Assembly (NCBI GenBank): GCA_003194525.1
Contig: NBIV01000010.1
Location: 434,001 to 498,000 of the forward strand
Reading direction: 5' to 3'
Origin: Gracilariopsis chorda
Taxonomy: Eukaryota; Rhodophyta; Florideophyceae; Gracilariales; Gracilariaceae
DNA: 64,000 nucleotides
Shown: positions 9,554 to 19,894 of the stretch, piece after piece
Position numbering within the stretch: position 1 is the first letter of the stretch
How the letters are laid out: every line of letters starts with the position of its first letter
Notes under the pieces: model-generated
The model's database searches: none
Told to the model about the DNA's origin: nothing
The model's input: only the letters and a program-made list of their open reading frames with translations
Position numbers and translations under genes: made by a program

Positions 9554-12500
9554 ATGGGTGCCCAACCCAGTAAGCACGCCCTCATTCTCGAGGCTGTTGC
9601 AAAAACCGACACCCGCAAACTCCGAGAAGCTTTTCTCGACAAGACAATATCCCCTCTTCTCTTGCTAAAACCCCTCTCTTCTGCTGATCTGAATTCTATA
9701 TTTGCCCGAAACTCTAACGTACGACATTCCTTCACGAGAAATCGTGCCGCCCTTGCGCGTTCAAGATGGATAGGTGAGAGCCCTCTGCACTATGCAGCCG
9801 AGCACCCGGACACACGTTTGTTGAACGTGATGATATCTTTGTTAGAGGGCTGTTCTCATAAGACGGTTGAAACAGTAGATGGCGCATTCGAACTACCAGA
9901 AGGTGGATTGTTTTCTGTTCGAGACGGAGATGGCCTAACCCCTCTGTCGAGGGCTGTCCGAAAGCAGAACACAAGAGCTATTCGAATCCTGTCAAAATCT
10001 GGAGCCAACGTAAACGAGGCTTTCGCCAACCGTCCAGAAGATGGAGCGTACAACTACAATTGGTCTCATTTACGTCGTGCTAGCGCGAAAGGTTTACATC
10101 TGGCCGTCAAAAGTCTCCTTAACTGCGGAGCTGATTTTGAAAGCTGGGGTCTCGATGGCCGACGTCCGATTCATCTCGCTGTGGAGACAGGTCAACTGAA
10201 CTGTGTCAAGTATCTCTTAGAACATGATTTGTCCACTTTGCAACGTGAAGACGCAGTTCGAAACTCGAACTCTCCTCCAGCCATCGAAGCCAAAGACCGA
10301 GCCCCAAGTGATTCAACGGAGAGCGAAAAAAGACGTTTGAGAGCAATAGCGCGGTATATAGTACGAGAGTGCAACTATCCCTCCCCTGAATCCGGCGCAA
10401 CTGCGACTTCGGCGACATCCTCCGCTCAGGCTACTGCGGGTGATACGGCAGCACCATCTGCAGCAGCTGAGTCAGAAGGTGGCGGTTCTACTCAAGGAAC
10501 TACCGAACCAACAGCGGCGGACATGCTCTCTGCATTGCAAACGGTGCTCCGAGACGCGTTCCGCGGAACTGTGCATTCCGTGCGTACTCATGGGCGTAGC
10601 AATCGAGACCGTGGTGCAAACCTCCTACACTTGGCTTGTGCCAACGACCACCCGCATATTCTCAAGTATCTCTTGGGATTAGATGAGTTCAAAGATGGCA
10701 TGGAACACATGAACGACAGCGGTAAGACACCATTATTTATGGCCATAAGACATCATTCTCTGCCCTGCTTGGATTTGCTGGTCAAGGCCGGGGCTCGAAC
10801 TCATGCCAAGGATATCGAAAACTGGACTGCTCTCCACGAAGCTGTAAAGACTAGTGGTACCCGCACCGATATCGTCGAGTACTTACTCGAAGAGTGTGGC
10901 GTAGACGTCAACGCTGTTGACGATGATGGTTGGAATCCACTCCATGTTGCTGCGAGGTTTGGTGCATCAGAAGCCGTAGACGTTCTTGTTCAAGCAGGAT
11001 GTGATTTGAACGCGCAAACTGAGGAAAAAGAAACGGCAGTTCTGCTGGCAAGTGCCCAACCAGGGAGCACGGAAGTGCTCCGGAAGCTTCTTTCGCATGG
11101 GTCGAATATCAATTTACATCGTAATGCAGCCCTTACTCCCACAAGGCTTATCTTAGGCAGAAAGGATTTTGGGCAGTTATGCACACTCCTTGACCATTTG
11201 GAGACCATGGACGAAGAGTCGCGTCGAGAGGCACTTGATCTTGAGCTTCCATCAGATGCTGGAAACACTCTTCTTCATCATTGCGTGATTGAGAAGCAAG
11301 CTGAACCGGCGCGTAAGTTGCTGAAGCTTGGGGCGGACCCAAACAAGACGAATCACGACGGTGTGGCCCCTTTGCACCTAGCATGCAAGAACGGATCTGC
11401 TAACATGGCTCAAATACTTCTGGAAAGAGGTGCAAACCCAAATGTTGTCCGAGGCGATGGGCTGAACCCATTGCACATAGCCTGTGACAGCGGTCATGAA
11501 GAAATCACAAGGGTACTTTTGAAGTACAGCTGTGAGGTTGACAGAGTTGTCCCCAGAGGCGGTAAGTACAGTGGGTTCACTCCATTGATGTTTGCATCAC
11601 GCTTGGGTAACGCCAACATCATTGGAATGCTTGTAGAAAAACAGGCGTCTCTAGATTTTGCAAAGTCGGACGGGTTTACCGCTCTGCATCTTGCGGCTTT
11701 GAACGGCAACACTTCGTGTTGCAAAGTACTTGTTAACGCTGGTGCCGATTCAACCCTGGCTGACGAGAACGGATACCTTCCCTTGCAGCTCGCAACTCGA
11801 CATCAACATTTTGACGTGGTCAGTGCACTTCTGGAATCCAACGTGAACGCCAATTGTAGCGGTCCCCAGGGTCTAACCGCTCTCCACATAGCATGCTTTC
11901 TTGGTGATGCCAGGCTGATATGGTTGTTGATACGAAGTGGAGCGAATGTCAACTTGGTCAACAAAGACGATGCAACTCCCCTGCACATCGCTGCTGGTCG
12001 AGAACAAGGAAGAGTTAGCATGCAACTACTGATGTCCAATGGTGCAGAGCTGGAAAAAGTGGATAACGAAAAAGACACTGCACTCCACAACGCCTGCTAT
12101 AAGGGTTTGTATCAAAATGTCCGCCTTCTTCTTCGACGCGGAGCAAAAGCTTCCCCTGCAAACGAGAGGCTACTCACTCCTTTACACCTTGCAGCAGATG
12201 CAGGTAGTGAGGAAACTGTGGAAGCGCTCCTAAAATATGGCGCTGATGCGACTGCATGTGATACGAATAAAATGACACCATACCGTATGGCATCCGAACG
12301 TGGACACAAAAAGGTAATGACTCTCTTGTACCGGTCATTGACGACAAGCTTCAACGAAATAACAGAGGTTGGGTTCTTTCCGGGCTCAGGAAATATCAGC
12401 GCCTCGGCTGATGCAGAACTCTGTGTCATATGCCAGACACAGTTTAAAGAAGGAGACCGAACGAGAAAACTTCGCTGTGACCACTTGTTTCACGATGAAT

Positions 12501-12616
12501 GTATCCTGCAGTGGTTGGGCGGCGAAGATTTGCTGGAACAAGATTCGTGTCCTTTCTGCAGAGAATCTGTTCTTTCTCCAGGACATGAGCCTGAGAAAAA
12601 AGCGGAAGCAACCTAA
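9554..12616 (+). CDS. Ankyrin-repeat protein with C-terminal RING-H2 finger (putative E3 ubiquitin ligase)
   Basis: The 1020-residue protein is mostly ankyrin repeats; I count about twenty, in two blocks split by a Ser/Ala/Thr-rich linker around residues 285-330. Typical units read GxTPLHLA...GADPN. The C-terminus is a RING-H2 finger at about residues 957-1002 (CVIC, RCDHLFHDEC, CPFC), which binds two zinc ions and recruits an E2. The start ATG gives MGAQPSK, a good N-myristoylation motif (Gly2, Ser6, Lys7), so membrane attachment is plausible. Ankyrin-RING proteins of this layout act as E3 ligases with the repeats binding the target; the target is unknown. No intron. Convergent with the next gene, 116 bp apart. 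Confidence 0.85.
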   Translation: MGAQPSKHALILEAVAKTDTRKLREAFLDKTISPLLLLKPLSSADLNSIFARNSNVRHSFTRNRAALARSRWIGESPLHYAAEHPDTRLLNVMISLLEGCSHKTVETVDGAFELPEGGLFSVRDGDGLTPLSRAVRKQNTRAIRILSKSGANVNEAFANRPEDGAYNYNWSHLRRASAKGLHLAVKSLLNCGADFESWGLDGRRPIHLAVETGQLNCVKYLLEHDLSTLQREDAVRNSNSPPAIEAKDRAPSDSTESEKRRLRAIARYIVRECNYPSPESGATATSATSSAQATAGDTAAPSAAAESEGGGSTQGTTEPTAADMLSALQTVLRDAFRGTVHSVRTHGRSNRDRGANLLHLACANDHPHILKYLLGLDEFKDGMEHMNDSGKTPLFMAIRHHSLPCLDLLVKAGARTHAKDIENWTALHEAVKTSGTRTDIVEYLLEECGVDVNAVDDDGWNPLHVAARFGASEAVDVLVQAGCDLNAQTEEKETAVLLASAQPGSTEVLRKLLSHGSNINLHRNAALTPTRLILGRKDFGQLCTLLDHLETMDEESRREALDLELPSDAGNTLLHHCVIEKQAEPARKLLKLGADPNKTNHDGVAPLHLACKNGSANMAQILLERGANPNVVRGDGLNPLHIACDSGHEEITRVLLKYSCEVDRVVPRGGKYSGFTPLMFASRLGNANIIGMLVEKQASLDFAKSDGFTALHLAALNGNTSCCKVLVNAGADSTLADENGYLPLQLATRHQHFDVVSALLESNVNANCSGPQGLTALHIACFLGDARLIWLLIRSGANVNLVNKDDATPLHIAAGREQGRVSMQLLMSNGAELEKVDNEKDTALHNACYKGLYQNVRLLLRRGAKASPANERLLTPLHLAADAGSEETVEALLKYGADATACDTNKMTPYRMASERGHKKVMTLLYRSLTTSFNEITEVGFFPGSGNISASADAELCVICQTQFKEGDRTRKLRCDHLFHDECILQWLGGEDLLEQDSCPFCRESVLSPGHEPEKKAEAT

Positions 12617-12732
12617 CCATACTAACTGCCTGACATAGCTGTGATAGAATCAAACTCGACAAACCAGTACTCTGGCAGGTGGCGACAGGTATGGCTAAAT
12701 GCATTCAACCCCTGCAGCAGATAAAGTAAAGC

Positions 12733-13557
12733 CTACCTCCATAACTCAACCAAAGTATGAAATTCACCGTTCTCTCCGAAAGGGTCGACCTGGTGCGGAA
12801 GCTTTTCGACAAACCCGGGACCGAAGTTATCACCAATCTTCACATGTCTCAAAGAAGGATTGTCATGATCAACCGCGCTGATTCGGATGGTGACGTTCGC
12901 CTCTTCCAGTTCTTGCATCAATGATTCGTATTTGACTCCCCACACTGGGTAAAACAACTCAGCTTTGAGAGAGTGAAGTTCAGTTTCTCTCCAATTCCGG
13001 ACATGCCGCAGGTGCAAGTCACCGAAAGCAACCCGTACAATATTGATACCATGATCCCTTAATCTATCCAGACCAGCACTGACAAGACGGACGTAAGCAC
13101 CTCCCGCAATTGGCACCCCAAGTAGCGGAACGTTCACTGACTTGGCTTGACGTATTATGTCATCGATAGATACTTCTTGATGTGCTACAATACCAGATGC
13201 TGCATCAAAGGTGGTTAGCAGGATTACAGGCCGCACTGCAGCACGTTGAAGTGCTCGAAAGGCCAAGTAACTGTCTTTTCCTCCCGACCAAAAGAGGATA
13301 TCGACTGAATCCGGGAGGTCATCAAAGTTTCCATTCAACAATCGGGAAGGTTGATGCGGGAAGTATCGAGGTTTGTACGGGCAGTGCCGGCAACCACACC
13401 CACAGCATTTTCGTTTTGAAAGGTAGAACGACGTAAAAACCATTAACTTTGACTTTGGGTCAACATAATGTGATTTCTTCGCCTTGCACGCCGCAAGATG
13501 AATTTCTTCGATGTCATATTGCAGATCATCAGAAATTGAGTAACTGCATTCTTTCAT
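12733..13557 (-). CDS. DUF5522-type Cys cluster fused to DPH6-like ATP-binding domain
   Basis: The 274-residue product has two parts. Residues about 33-63 hold a Cys-rich motif, CCGCGCRHCPYKP preceded by FTSFYL, as in DUF5522. Residues about 86-274 match the adenine-nucleotide alpha-hydrolase fold of diphthine-ammonia ligase-like proteins, with the PP-loop motif WSGGKDS (90-96), FGDLHL, and a C-terminal VDPFGENGEFHTLV. True DPH6 makes diphthamide on elongation factor 2 using ATP and ammonia. Because the Cys cluster is added and the protein is short, a different amide- or thio-forming reaction is possible. Start ATG and stop TAG are clear; no intron. Confidence 0.78.
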   Translation of the reverse strand: MKECSYSISDDLQYDIEEIHLAACKAKKSHYVDPKSKLMVFTSFYLSKRKCCGCGCRHCPYKPRYFPHQPSRLLNGNFDDLPDSVDILFWSGGKDSYLAFRALQRAAVRPVILLTTFDAASGIVAHQEVSIDDIIRQAKSVNVPLLGVPIAGGAYVRLVSAGLDRLRDHGINIVRVAFGDLHLRHVRNWRETELHSLKAELFYPVWGVKYESLMQELEEANVTIRISAVDHDNPSLRHVKIGDNFGPGFVEKLPHQVDPFGENGEFHTLVELWR

Positions 13558-14288
13558 TCTTTTGTTTGAAGTTTCAGGTTAGAGCGATGGTACGCTTTAG
13601 ACCAACTAAGAACGGGCAAGGTTATGGAGGAATATGTGTAACACCTTCGTAGATAAAAGCATCTGGTATACCGTCTGTGGCGTTCGATCACAATTCGCGA
13701 CGGTAGTTGTTCGTCAACTGAGTACTATGTGGCACAGCTGGGCTGCCCATGATCAAAGGGACTATTAGGATCGGCCGCAGGCTGACGGTGGGCAGCTATG
13801 GGGTATTCTGCGGTGTCAAATCGAAACGGAGTTCCATTGAAAGAGTCATCCTGATGCATCATTAATGACATGATGTCAGTCGATGACCATGTGCCTCGTG
13901 TCGTTCAGAAACTTGGATGACATCATAATCAATCAAAGCTCTAAAAAGCCCTACTGTGAAACCGAAGCTCTCTCCTTAGATGATTGTCAGTGGTGTAGCT
14001 ATCGATGGGGCATGTCTAGGTTGTCGTCATTCGTAATCGATTACGTAACCTCGCAGAGTTTCACCACGAGACACGGGATTCATTTTCGAGATCTCGGCAG
14101 CGCGCAATTTGCTATGTATTTGTGCCCACTGAGCTTCCGCCGTGCGGAGCGCCATGTGAAAGAGGTCTGAGCAGCGTCGCAATTTGCTTGTGTGTGTGTC
14201 CACTGAGCTTCTGCGGCGCTCTCGCTACTACCGACAGCTTTCTCCTCTTCCGAACGAGATTGGTTTCTATCCACAACCCACGCAACAC
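13558..14288. other. Intergenic region with a 73-bp-spaced direct duplication
   Basis: No gene is supported. The main structure is a degenerate direct duplication immediately upstream of the membrane-protein gene (see 14098-14223). Confidence 0.5.
14098..14223. repeat. Two-copy direct repeat, period about 73 bp
   Basis: GCAGCGCGCAATTTGCT...GTGCCCACTGAGCTTCCGC (from 14098) recurs as GCAGCGTCGCAATTTGCT...GTGTCCACTGAGCTTCTGC (from 14171). The copies differ at scattered bases. It lies 70-190 bp before the next ATG, so it may be promoter or 5' UTR sequence. Confidence 0.75.
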
Positions 14289-15770
14289 ATGATCAGCATT
14301 CCCGTGAGAAGCGGTATCGTCAATGCCGTGTTAGAGGCATGCTTGGTGCTTATCGTGGCCCCTATTTGGAACAACGCCTTAGTCAAGATTACAAATCGTC
14401 GCACATTTCGAAACGCGAGAGTGAAAGGGAATGCAGTTCGTATAGGACAACAGTTACCGAGTATTTCAAGGCCCTTAACGCTGTTGCGAACTCGAGCTGC
14501 TGGAAATAAGTTACTGCTAATCGGTGAAATTGTTATTGCCATCGTCATTTTCTGGCTCGAACTTGGAGTAAATGGAGAAACACAAGGTGAATACAATTTG
14601 CAGACAAGATATGTCTTGAACGGCGGCGGTTTTCCAGATGTTGCACCACTCTCTAATCTCACTAGGCTCCGGATAATAAAGGGCCTTAGCAGTCAGAGCA
14701 GATCATGTTTCAGACAAGTCGAACGCGACACCTACGAACTGTATGGCGTTTCGTACACAAGTCCGCAGAATTTCGAAAAAGATGTAGCTCGAAAGTACGG
14801 CTTCAACCAGTCGTTATGCTTAGGTCCAGATAATGTGGAGTCGGGCGTCGGCATCAGATTTGTAACCGATTACGACTCCGACGTGGGCGAGCATGACCTC
14901 AACACGTCAAGATTTAGACCAGGAAGAATACCCGATGGAGTAGAGGATGCTCCACTGCCCGGGAGCTGTGAGGGATCTTTGTATGGCACCAACACGTTTA
15001 CTGTACTCGGAACTTATATATCTGGTAGCAGAATCATGGCTACCGCAATAGAAGAGGACAAAGATCGATTTGAGATAGAGATCGGAGGACTTGTCAACTT
15101 GGAATATGATGATCCCAATGACTACACGATACTGGAAAGGGATTATGGCACCTCTACTTGTATCGACCTCAACTACACTCGTATGACCCGACGAGAGTTT
15201 AGCATAAAAGTTACTGCAATGAACACCAAACTGGACGTCCGAGGGTTGGCTAGGGCAGTAATTGCTTACATGAACGACAAAACCCCACATCCATATCCAG
15301 AAGATTCAGGAGTTTACAGACCATACAATGCGGTGGACTTGTTTACGGATATTTTCTTTTCAGGAGAGATAGAATCTGATGAAGACACTGAACAGGTTAT
15401 AGGCCAATTTGATCGAATGCAAGTGCGAGTTCGGGGAAAGGAGCGGGAAGTAACTGTTTTGAGTTTAAGTGCGACAGTTCTAGCTGCCGTTGTGGCTGTA
15501 GCGGCTTTGGCCGGTATTCTAACTAATGCGTTCATCGACAATCACGGAAGGGACGTAACGTCAGTGGCATGGACGTTGGGAGTCGTTCGTTCGCACTACG
15601 AGAACCTCGGAAGGTGTTGGAACAAAACACCTGATGTTACCACGTATTGGGTGCAGGTAAGAGAGGGATGGTCGACGCACTTCGGACCAATAGGGTATGG
15701 TCACATTGTACAGGCAGGTGACGACGTGAAGGATGGAGACATCACGGGCTGTAATCCTGTTGCTGGGTAA
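14289..15770 (+). CDS. Unrecognised three-pass membrane protein with large Cys-containing loop
   Basis: The 493-residue product does not match a family I know. It has a hydrophobic segment at about residues 10-32, a second at about 74-94 (LLLIGEIVIAIVIFWLELGV), a loop of about 290 residues, and a third strong one at about 390-415 (LSATVLAAVVAVAALAGIL), then a tail of about 75 residues. The loop has several Cys (SRSCF, SLCLGP, PGSCEGS, STCIDL) and NxS/T sites, which suggests an extracellular or lumenal, disulphide-bonded domain. The start is the first ATG in a long open frame. It could belong to a lineage-specific surface-protein family. Confidence 0.6.
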   Translation: MISIPVRSGIVNAVLEACLVLIVAPIWNNALVKITNRRTFRNARVKGNAVRIGQQLPSISRPLTLLRTRAAGNKLLLIGEIVIAIVIFWLELGVNGETQGEYNLQTRYVLNGGGFPDVAPLSNLTRLRIIKGLSSQSRSCFRQVERDTYELYGVSYTSPQNFEKDVARKYGFNQSLCLGPDNVESGVGIRFVTDYDSDVGEHDLNTSRFRPGRIPDGVEDAPLPGSCEGSLYGTNTFTVLGTYISGSRIMATAIEEDKDRFEIEIGGLVNLEYDDPNDYTILERDYGTSTCIDLNYTRMTRREFSIKVTAMNTKLDVRGLARAVIAYMNDKTPHPYPEDSGVYRPYNAVDLFTDIFFSGEIESDEDTEQVIGQFDRMQVRVRGKEREVTVLSLSATVLAAVVAVAALAGILTNAFIDNHGRDVTSVAWTLGVVRSHYENLGRCWNKTPDVTTYWVQVREGWSTHFGPIGYGHIVQAGDDVKDGDITGCNPVAG

Positions 15771-18076
15771 ACTACCGTAAGGCCTTTCAAACTTATGTCG
15801 TCGTCTTTAACCAATTCTCCCACGACATGAAGCGAGAGTATTCCTAGGTGACACAACGGAGGAAAAGCGCCAGTCATGCTACATGTCCGGGGTAGTCGCG
15901 AGCAGCAGGCTGTCTCAAGCCCAACAGTTTTGGCGAAGTTAGATACGAAGAGTAAGGGTTAAAGGGTTAAGAGGGCTAGCAACCGCTAACCCTTTGCCAC
16001 TGGAAGTACTGTAGTATCCACGCCACAGGTCAGCAATCTCGGTCTTCGTCAACATTCGCCATCTTTTGCCGTTCGTCGGCCTCCCGCCTTGTCTTTCCTT
16101 GTCGCCACATCACTCTCCAGCGACCGCGGCTGGACGCGTGGTATGCCGCCAGCACAGCGTATCGCTGTAGTGCCCCTTTTTTTGCCACTTAATGAAGCTA
16201 GACTGCTAACCCTCGCATAAAACGCTGTGTACGGCTTCTACGCTTTCTGTCTACCCGTCCATTTCCTGAAGATGATGTCACTGCTGTTACTGCCTACATC
16301 CCCGACCAGTCTGATTTACATGCTCTGAACCTTATTCATCACGTTTTTGTCTACTCTTATCCATTCCGTCAATGTCACCTTGTTGTGGCCAATGGCCGCG
16401 AACAGACGCGTTCTGTACATGGGGGCGAGCGTCTAGGAGACACCAAGACACTGAAGGTTCCACTTGACGCTATGCAGACGTCTTTACGCGTGAGTGTAAT
16501 ACCATCGCGCTTAGTACGACATGTGAAAGTCGAAACCATCGTGTTCGTGACTCAAGTCACGATACTGTAGTTATAGAACCCTCGGGTATGGTTGGTATAG
16601 AAATTCTACCAACCGTTTTGTGGAAGAGAAGGCGATGACTCTGGTGCTCCAGATTTCCGGGGATGGGTTCTTGTCGTCACTTGGAAAGAACCTGGTTACA
16701 ACCGTGCTACAATCGCTGGTAGAATGCTACCCTAAAATGGACATGTAGTCACGGCATTGCAGCAGTGAATAGCAATTGCTGCGGCCGTGCCCCAGTTTGA
16801 GGTCGAGATTCTGCTCCAAGTTGGGCACAAAGAACGTCATGCTAGATTCTGCCGATCTGTAGTCACTCGAGCGTACGTTGACAACAAAAGAAGCACTTAG
16901 GAACTCTTCAGAAATTATCAGCAATCCGATGATCCACGTGGTGGACCCGCCTGGAATCGCAACCCTTTCCGGCACATGGGGCGATCTCGATGTTCAACAC
17001 CACGTCTGCCACACCCATCGCATGAGCCGAAGCGTCACAAGTCAGGCGTGAGAATTTTTCGTTTTGCTTAATACGTCACACGACTCGTCATGAAGATATT
17101 ATTGCTCATGGAAATGGATGCGAAATCGATAGACTTGTGCGCGACGAGCGAGTTTCATGAGCACTCATGTTTAGCCGCAGTCACGGGATTCCTTGGTTAA
17201 TATGAATATGATCTTGTACTTTTGCAGTCCCTACGACCAGCTTCCCAGTCGTAGGGCAGCAACTCGGTGTTCCTTCGCGGAAAGTGCATCCTACCGAATG
17301 CCACTTAACATACCGGTTAAAATGAATTGTGATCACCCCTGCCATTGTCGTATCCGTGGGTGGAAATTGCAGGAGAGATGCACTTGGCTGAAATGTGTAG
17401 GTTCTTGAAACGGAATAGAATGCTGTTGGAGTTTTATCAGTCACTTCTCAAGTTCTTCGAGCACTGGTTTGGGCATGGATGCGTCAAACTATCAGCTCCG
17501 CGATCAATTTGAGAACGTTAGTAGTGTTGCCATAGTTTCGTTGAAGGAGTTAATTGAACGACTGGGCTGAAAGAGGAATTCAAGGAGCAGAAACGCCACA
17601 GAACGGTGGATTCTCGAATGTAATCAAGAGTTAAGTGTTTCAGGTCATTCGATAAAAAACGGCACTATGCATCGTTCCGCAGGCACAACGTGCCATAAAT
17701 ATTCTTGTGCTTATTGCGCACGCGATACCGACTGTTGCATGGAAACCTATTTTTGGTCCTAGGGTACGATCGTATCCCTCTCTGATGTCATAAGATCATC
17801 ACTTCTGTCAGCTTCATGAGATGGAAGGGACCTGGGAATAAATTGCAGGAATGAAATGATTGTACTCGTTATGAGCACAAGGGTAGCCTAGCTGCAACGG
17901 AAACCTATTGTCTTCGATGAAACATAGCCACGCAATGCCTTACTGCGTGAAATTCATCTTCTTCGTGAACGCCACAATCTCGAAACGGGCAACCGAAAGA
18001 CATGATAGCTTGAAGCATCCTTCGAGCACTCGCAGATGTCCTTAAGAGTCACAGCGATACCCTCGTTTCGGCATGG
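15771..18076. other. Intergenic region, no gene seen
   Basis: About 2.3 kb. It contains a cluster GTAAGGGTTAAAGGGTTAAGAG...AACCGCTAACCC at 15953-15992 that can fold back on itself and shares the AGCGGT/ACCGCT core with other sites in the window, and an imperfect inverted repeat GGTTGGTA...TACCAACC near 16590-16615. Open frames are short and have no recognisable product. Confidence 0.5.
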
Positions 18077-19894
18077 ATGTTCATCTGCCGTCAAGAACAG
18101 AACTTCCTTCAAACGCGTTTGAGTACTGGTTCTCTGCTATCCAATCAATCCTTTCGTCTACTCGCACCCTTGATCACAATGCGTGAAGCCCATGCAGAAC
18201 ACGAAAGAGACTTCGCTTCAAGTCGTGATTTACTGAGAAGAGATGAATCCTCACCGGAGCGAGGCTACTCTAGACCTAGCTATGGGCGAGGTACGAGCCG
18301 GTATAACCGCTCTCTTCGAGAGGAAAATGACAATCGGCGGTACGGGCGCGATGATGAACGTCTTAGCCGTGATCGGTATGAGCGCCGTCGTTCCGATGGT
18401 GATCACAATTCTTCATACCGTAGACAGGCGCCAGGTGGTGGTGACGATTATCAGAGTCGTGATGACGAAGATCGTCATATCGTCGAGACTGGTTCAGATA
18501 TAATGCGATCGCGACGTAGACGAAACGGATACAATGACACAAGAGATGCTGAGCACTATAGACCATCCCAAAAGCGAGAACGTTCCGATGATGAAGGCAG
18601 CGAACCTGCGAAGCGGCGCCGACACAGTGATGGAGCTTTGCAAGGTCGCAGTCGACGCGACAGTCGAGACTCTGATATGGACCAAGATTCACCACCTCGG
18701 GACTACAGGAAGAGAGACGGAGAATATAGTACACGAAAGAATGGTGGCAGCGATGGACACTCCAGGCACGAGTTGCGCAACGAACGATACGACCGTGGTA
18801 GTAACGGGACCCGTTATGGATACGAGCGACGAGGTGGTGAAGGTTACTGTGATAGGAGAGAAGAGAGATATAGACACACGACACGTCGATCCACTGAATA
18901 TTCGCCGCCCAATGATCGATTCCGGGGTCGCGTGGAGTCCCCTCGCCAAAAACGGTATCAAAGTGGTTCGGGTAATTACAACACGAGCGACCGCCCTCCT
19001 CACTACTCGAACAGATTTGAGTCCGATGATTGTCGAATGGACTATAGAAGCCGACAAGTGCGAAAAGAGCACGAATCGACTACACCTCAACAGGGGCGTC
19101 AAGCCCAGCCGGCCTGGGCGGGACGTGGTGGGACCGGTCAGTACGGGTCGTCACGCAGCTTTGATTACAATCGCTTGGGAGGGGTTCGAGACATCGGCGG
19201 GAATAGAAGTGTTGGCAGTGGTCGTGACAAGAGCGATGGATCACATTACAAAAGAGACAACTTCGGCCGTAACGAAGGTTTCCATAGCAACAGCGGAGGC
19301 CGCTTCAACAAAGACCGCAGTGCTGTCGGCAACACTGGTGGCGGTACTTGTTCCCGTTGGGAATGGAATGAATCGGAAACGAAATATACAAAGTGCGACC
19401 CTGACGCGTATCACGATGACACAGTTTATTTATTCGGAAGTGTTCGTTTCAAAGACGAACGATGGGCGGACGTCAGTGCTATATCCGACGTGCCAGAGAT
19501 TTACAAGACTGTGGAGAGCACAATGAGAGCAGAAAGAGAGAAGCGGAACGAAGCTGGAAACAAGGAAGATGGCTTTGATCCGCCTTCCGGCGACTTCGCT
19601 CCATTATGCGATGAAAAAACCATAGAGAACGACGCAAAGACGGGCGATCACATGGACGTCGGCGACAAGACCCACGTTAAGAATGAACCGGTACCAACGG
19701 TACCTGACTCAACTGGACAGCAGTCTGAGAAACCTACTGTGCACACGATGGACGGAATTGAATCCCAATCTGATACGTGTACAGCCACAAAGCAGACTGA
19801 CGCCTCGAAAGAAGATAGACAGTCGACTGTGAGCGAGATAACCACTCCGAATGCAGAGGGGAAGTCGCTGGATGATGAGCAAAGTGAAGAATGA
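18077..19894 (+). CDS. RS/RD-rich low-complexity nuclear-type protein
   Basis: The 605-residue product is dominated from residue 35 to 430 by Arg, Ser, Asp, Tyr and Gly, with many RS, RD, RY and RGG-like dipeptides and basic clusters (RSRRRR, AKRRRHS). This composition is typical of mRNA-processing or mRNP proteins. A less biased block at about residues 435-490 (SRWEWNESETKY...VYLFGSVRFKDERWADVSAI) may be the conserved functional part, and the tail is acidic. No RRM is seen. The in-frame ATG at 18179 (Met35, MREAHAEHERD) is an equally likely start, since residues 1-34 are compositionally different. Function is otherwise unassigned. Confidence 0.65.
   Translation: MFICRQEQNFLQTRLSTGSLLSNQSFRLLAPLITMREAHAEHERDFASSRDLLRRDESSPERGYSRPSYGRGTSRYNRSLREENDNRRYGRDDERLSRDRYERRRSDGDHNSSYRRQAPGGGDDYQSRDDEDRHIVETGSDIMRSRRRRNGYNDTRDAEHYRPSQKRERSDDEGSEPAKRRRHSDGALQGRSRRDSRDSDMDQDSPPRDYRKRDGEYSTRKNGGSDGHSRHELRNERYDRGSNGTRYGYERRGGEGYCDRREERYRHTTRRSTEYSPPNDRFRGRVESPRQKRYQSGSGNYNTSDRPPHYSNRFESDDCRMDYRSRQVRKEHESTTPQQGRQAQPAWAGRGGTGQYGSSRSFDYNRLGGVRDIGGNRSVGSGRDKSDGSHYKRDNFGRNEGFHSNSGGRFNKDRSAVGNTGGGTCSRWEWNESETKYTKCDPDAYHDDTVYLFGSVRFKDERWADVSAISDVPEIYKTVESTMRAEREKRNEAGNKEDGFDPPSGDFAPLCDEKTIENDAKTGDHMDVGDKTHVKNEPVPTVPDSTGQQSEKPTVHTMDGIESQSDTCTATKQTDASKEDRQSTVSEITTPNAEGKSLDDEQSEE

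Noticed and set aside
18243-19526. Alternative plus-strand frames inside the RS/RD-rich gene
   Set aside because: They are shadows of the repetitive codons of the main frame and lack recognisable domains.
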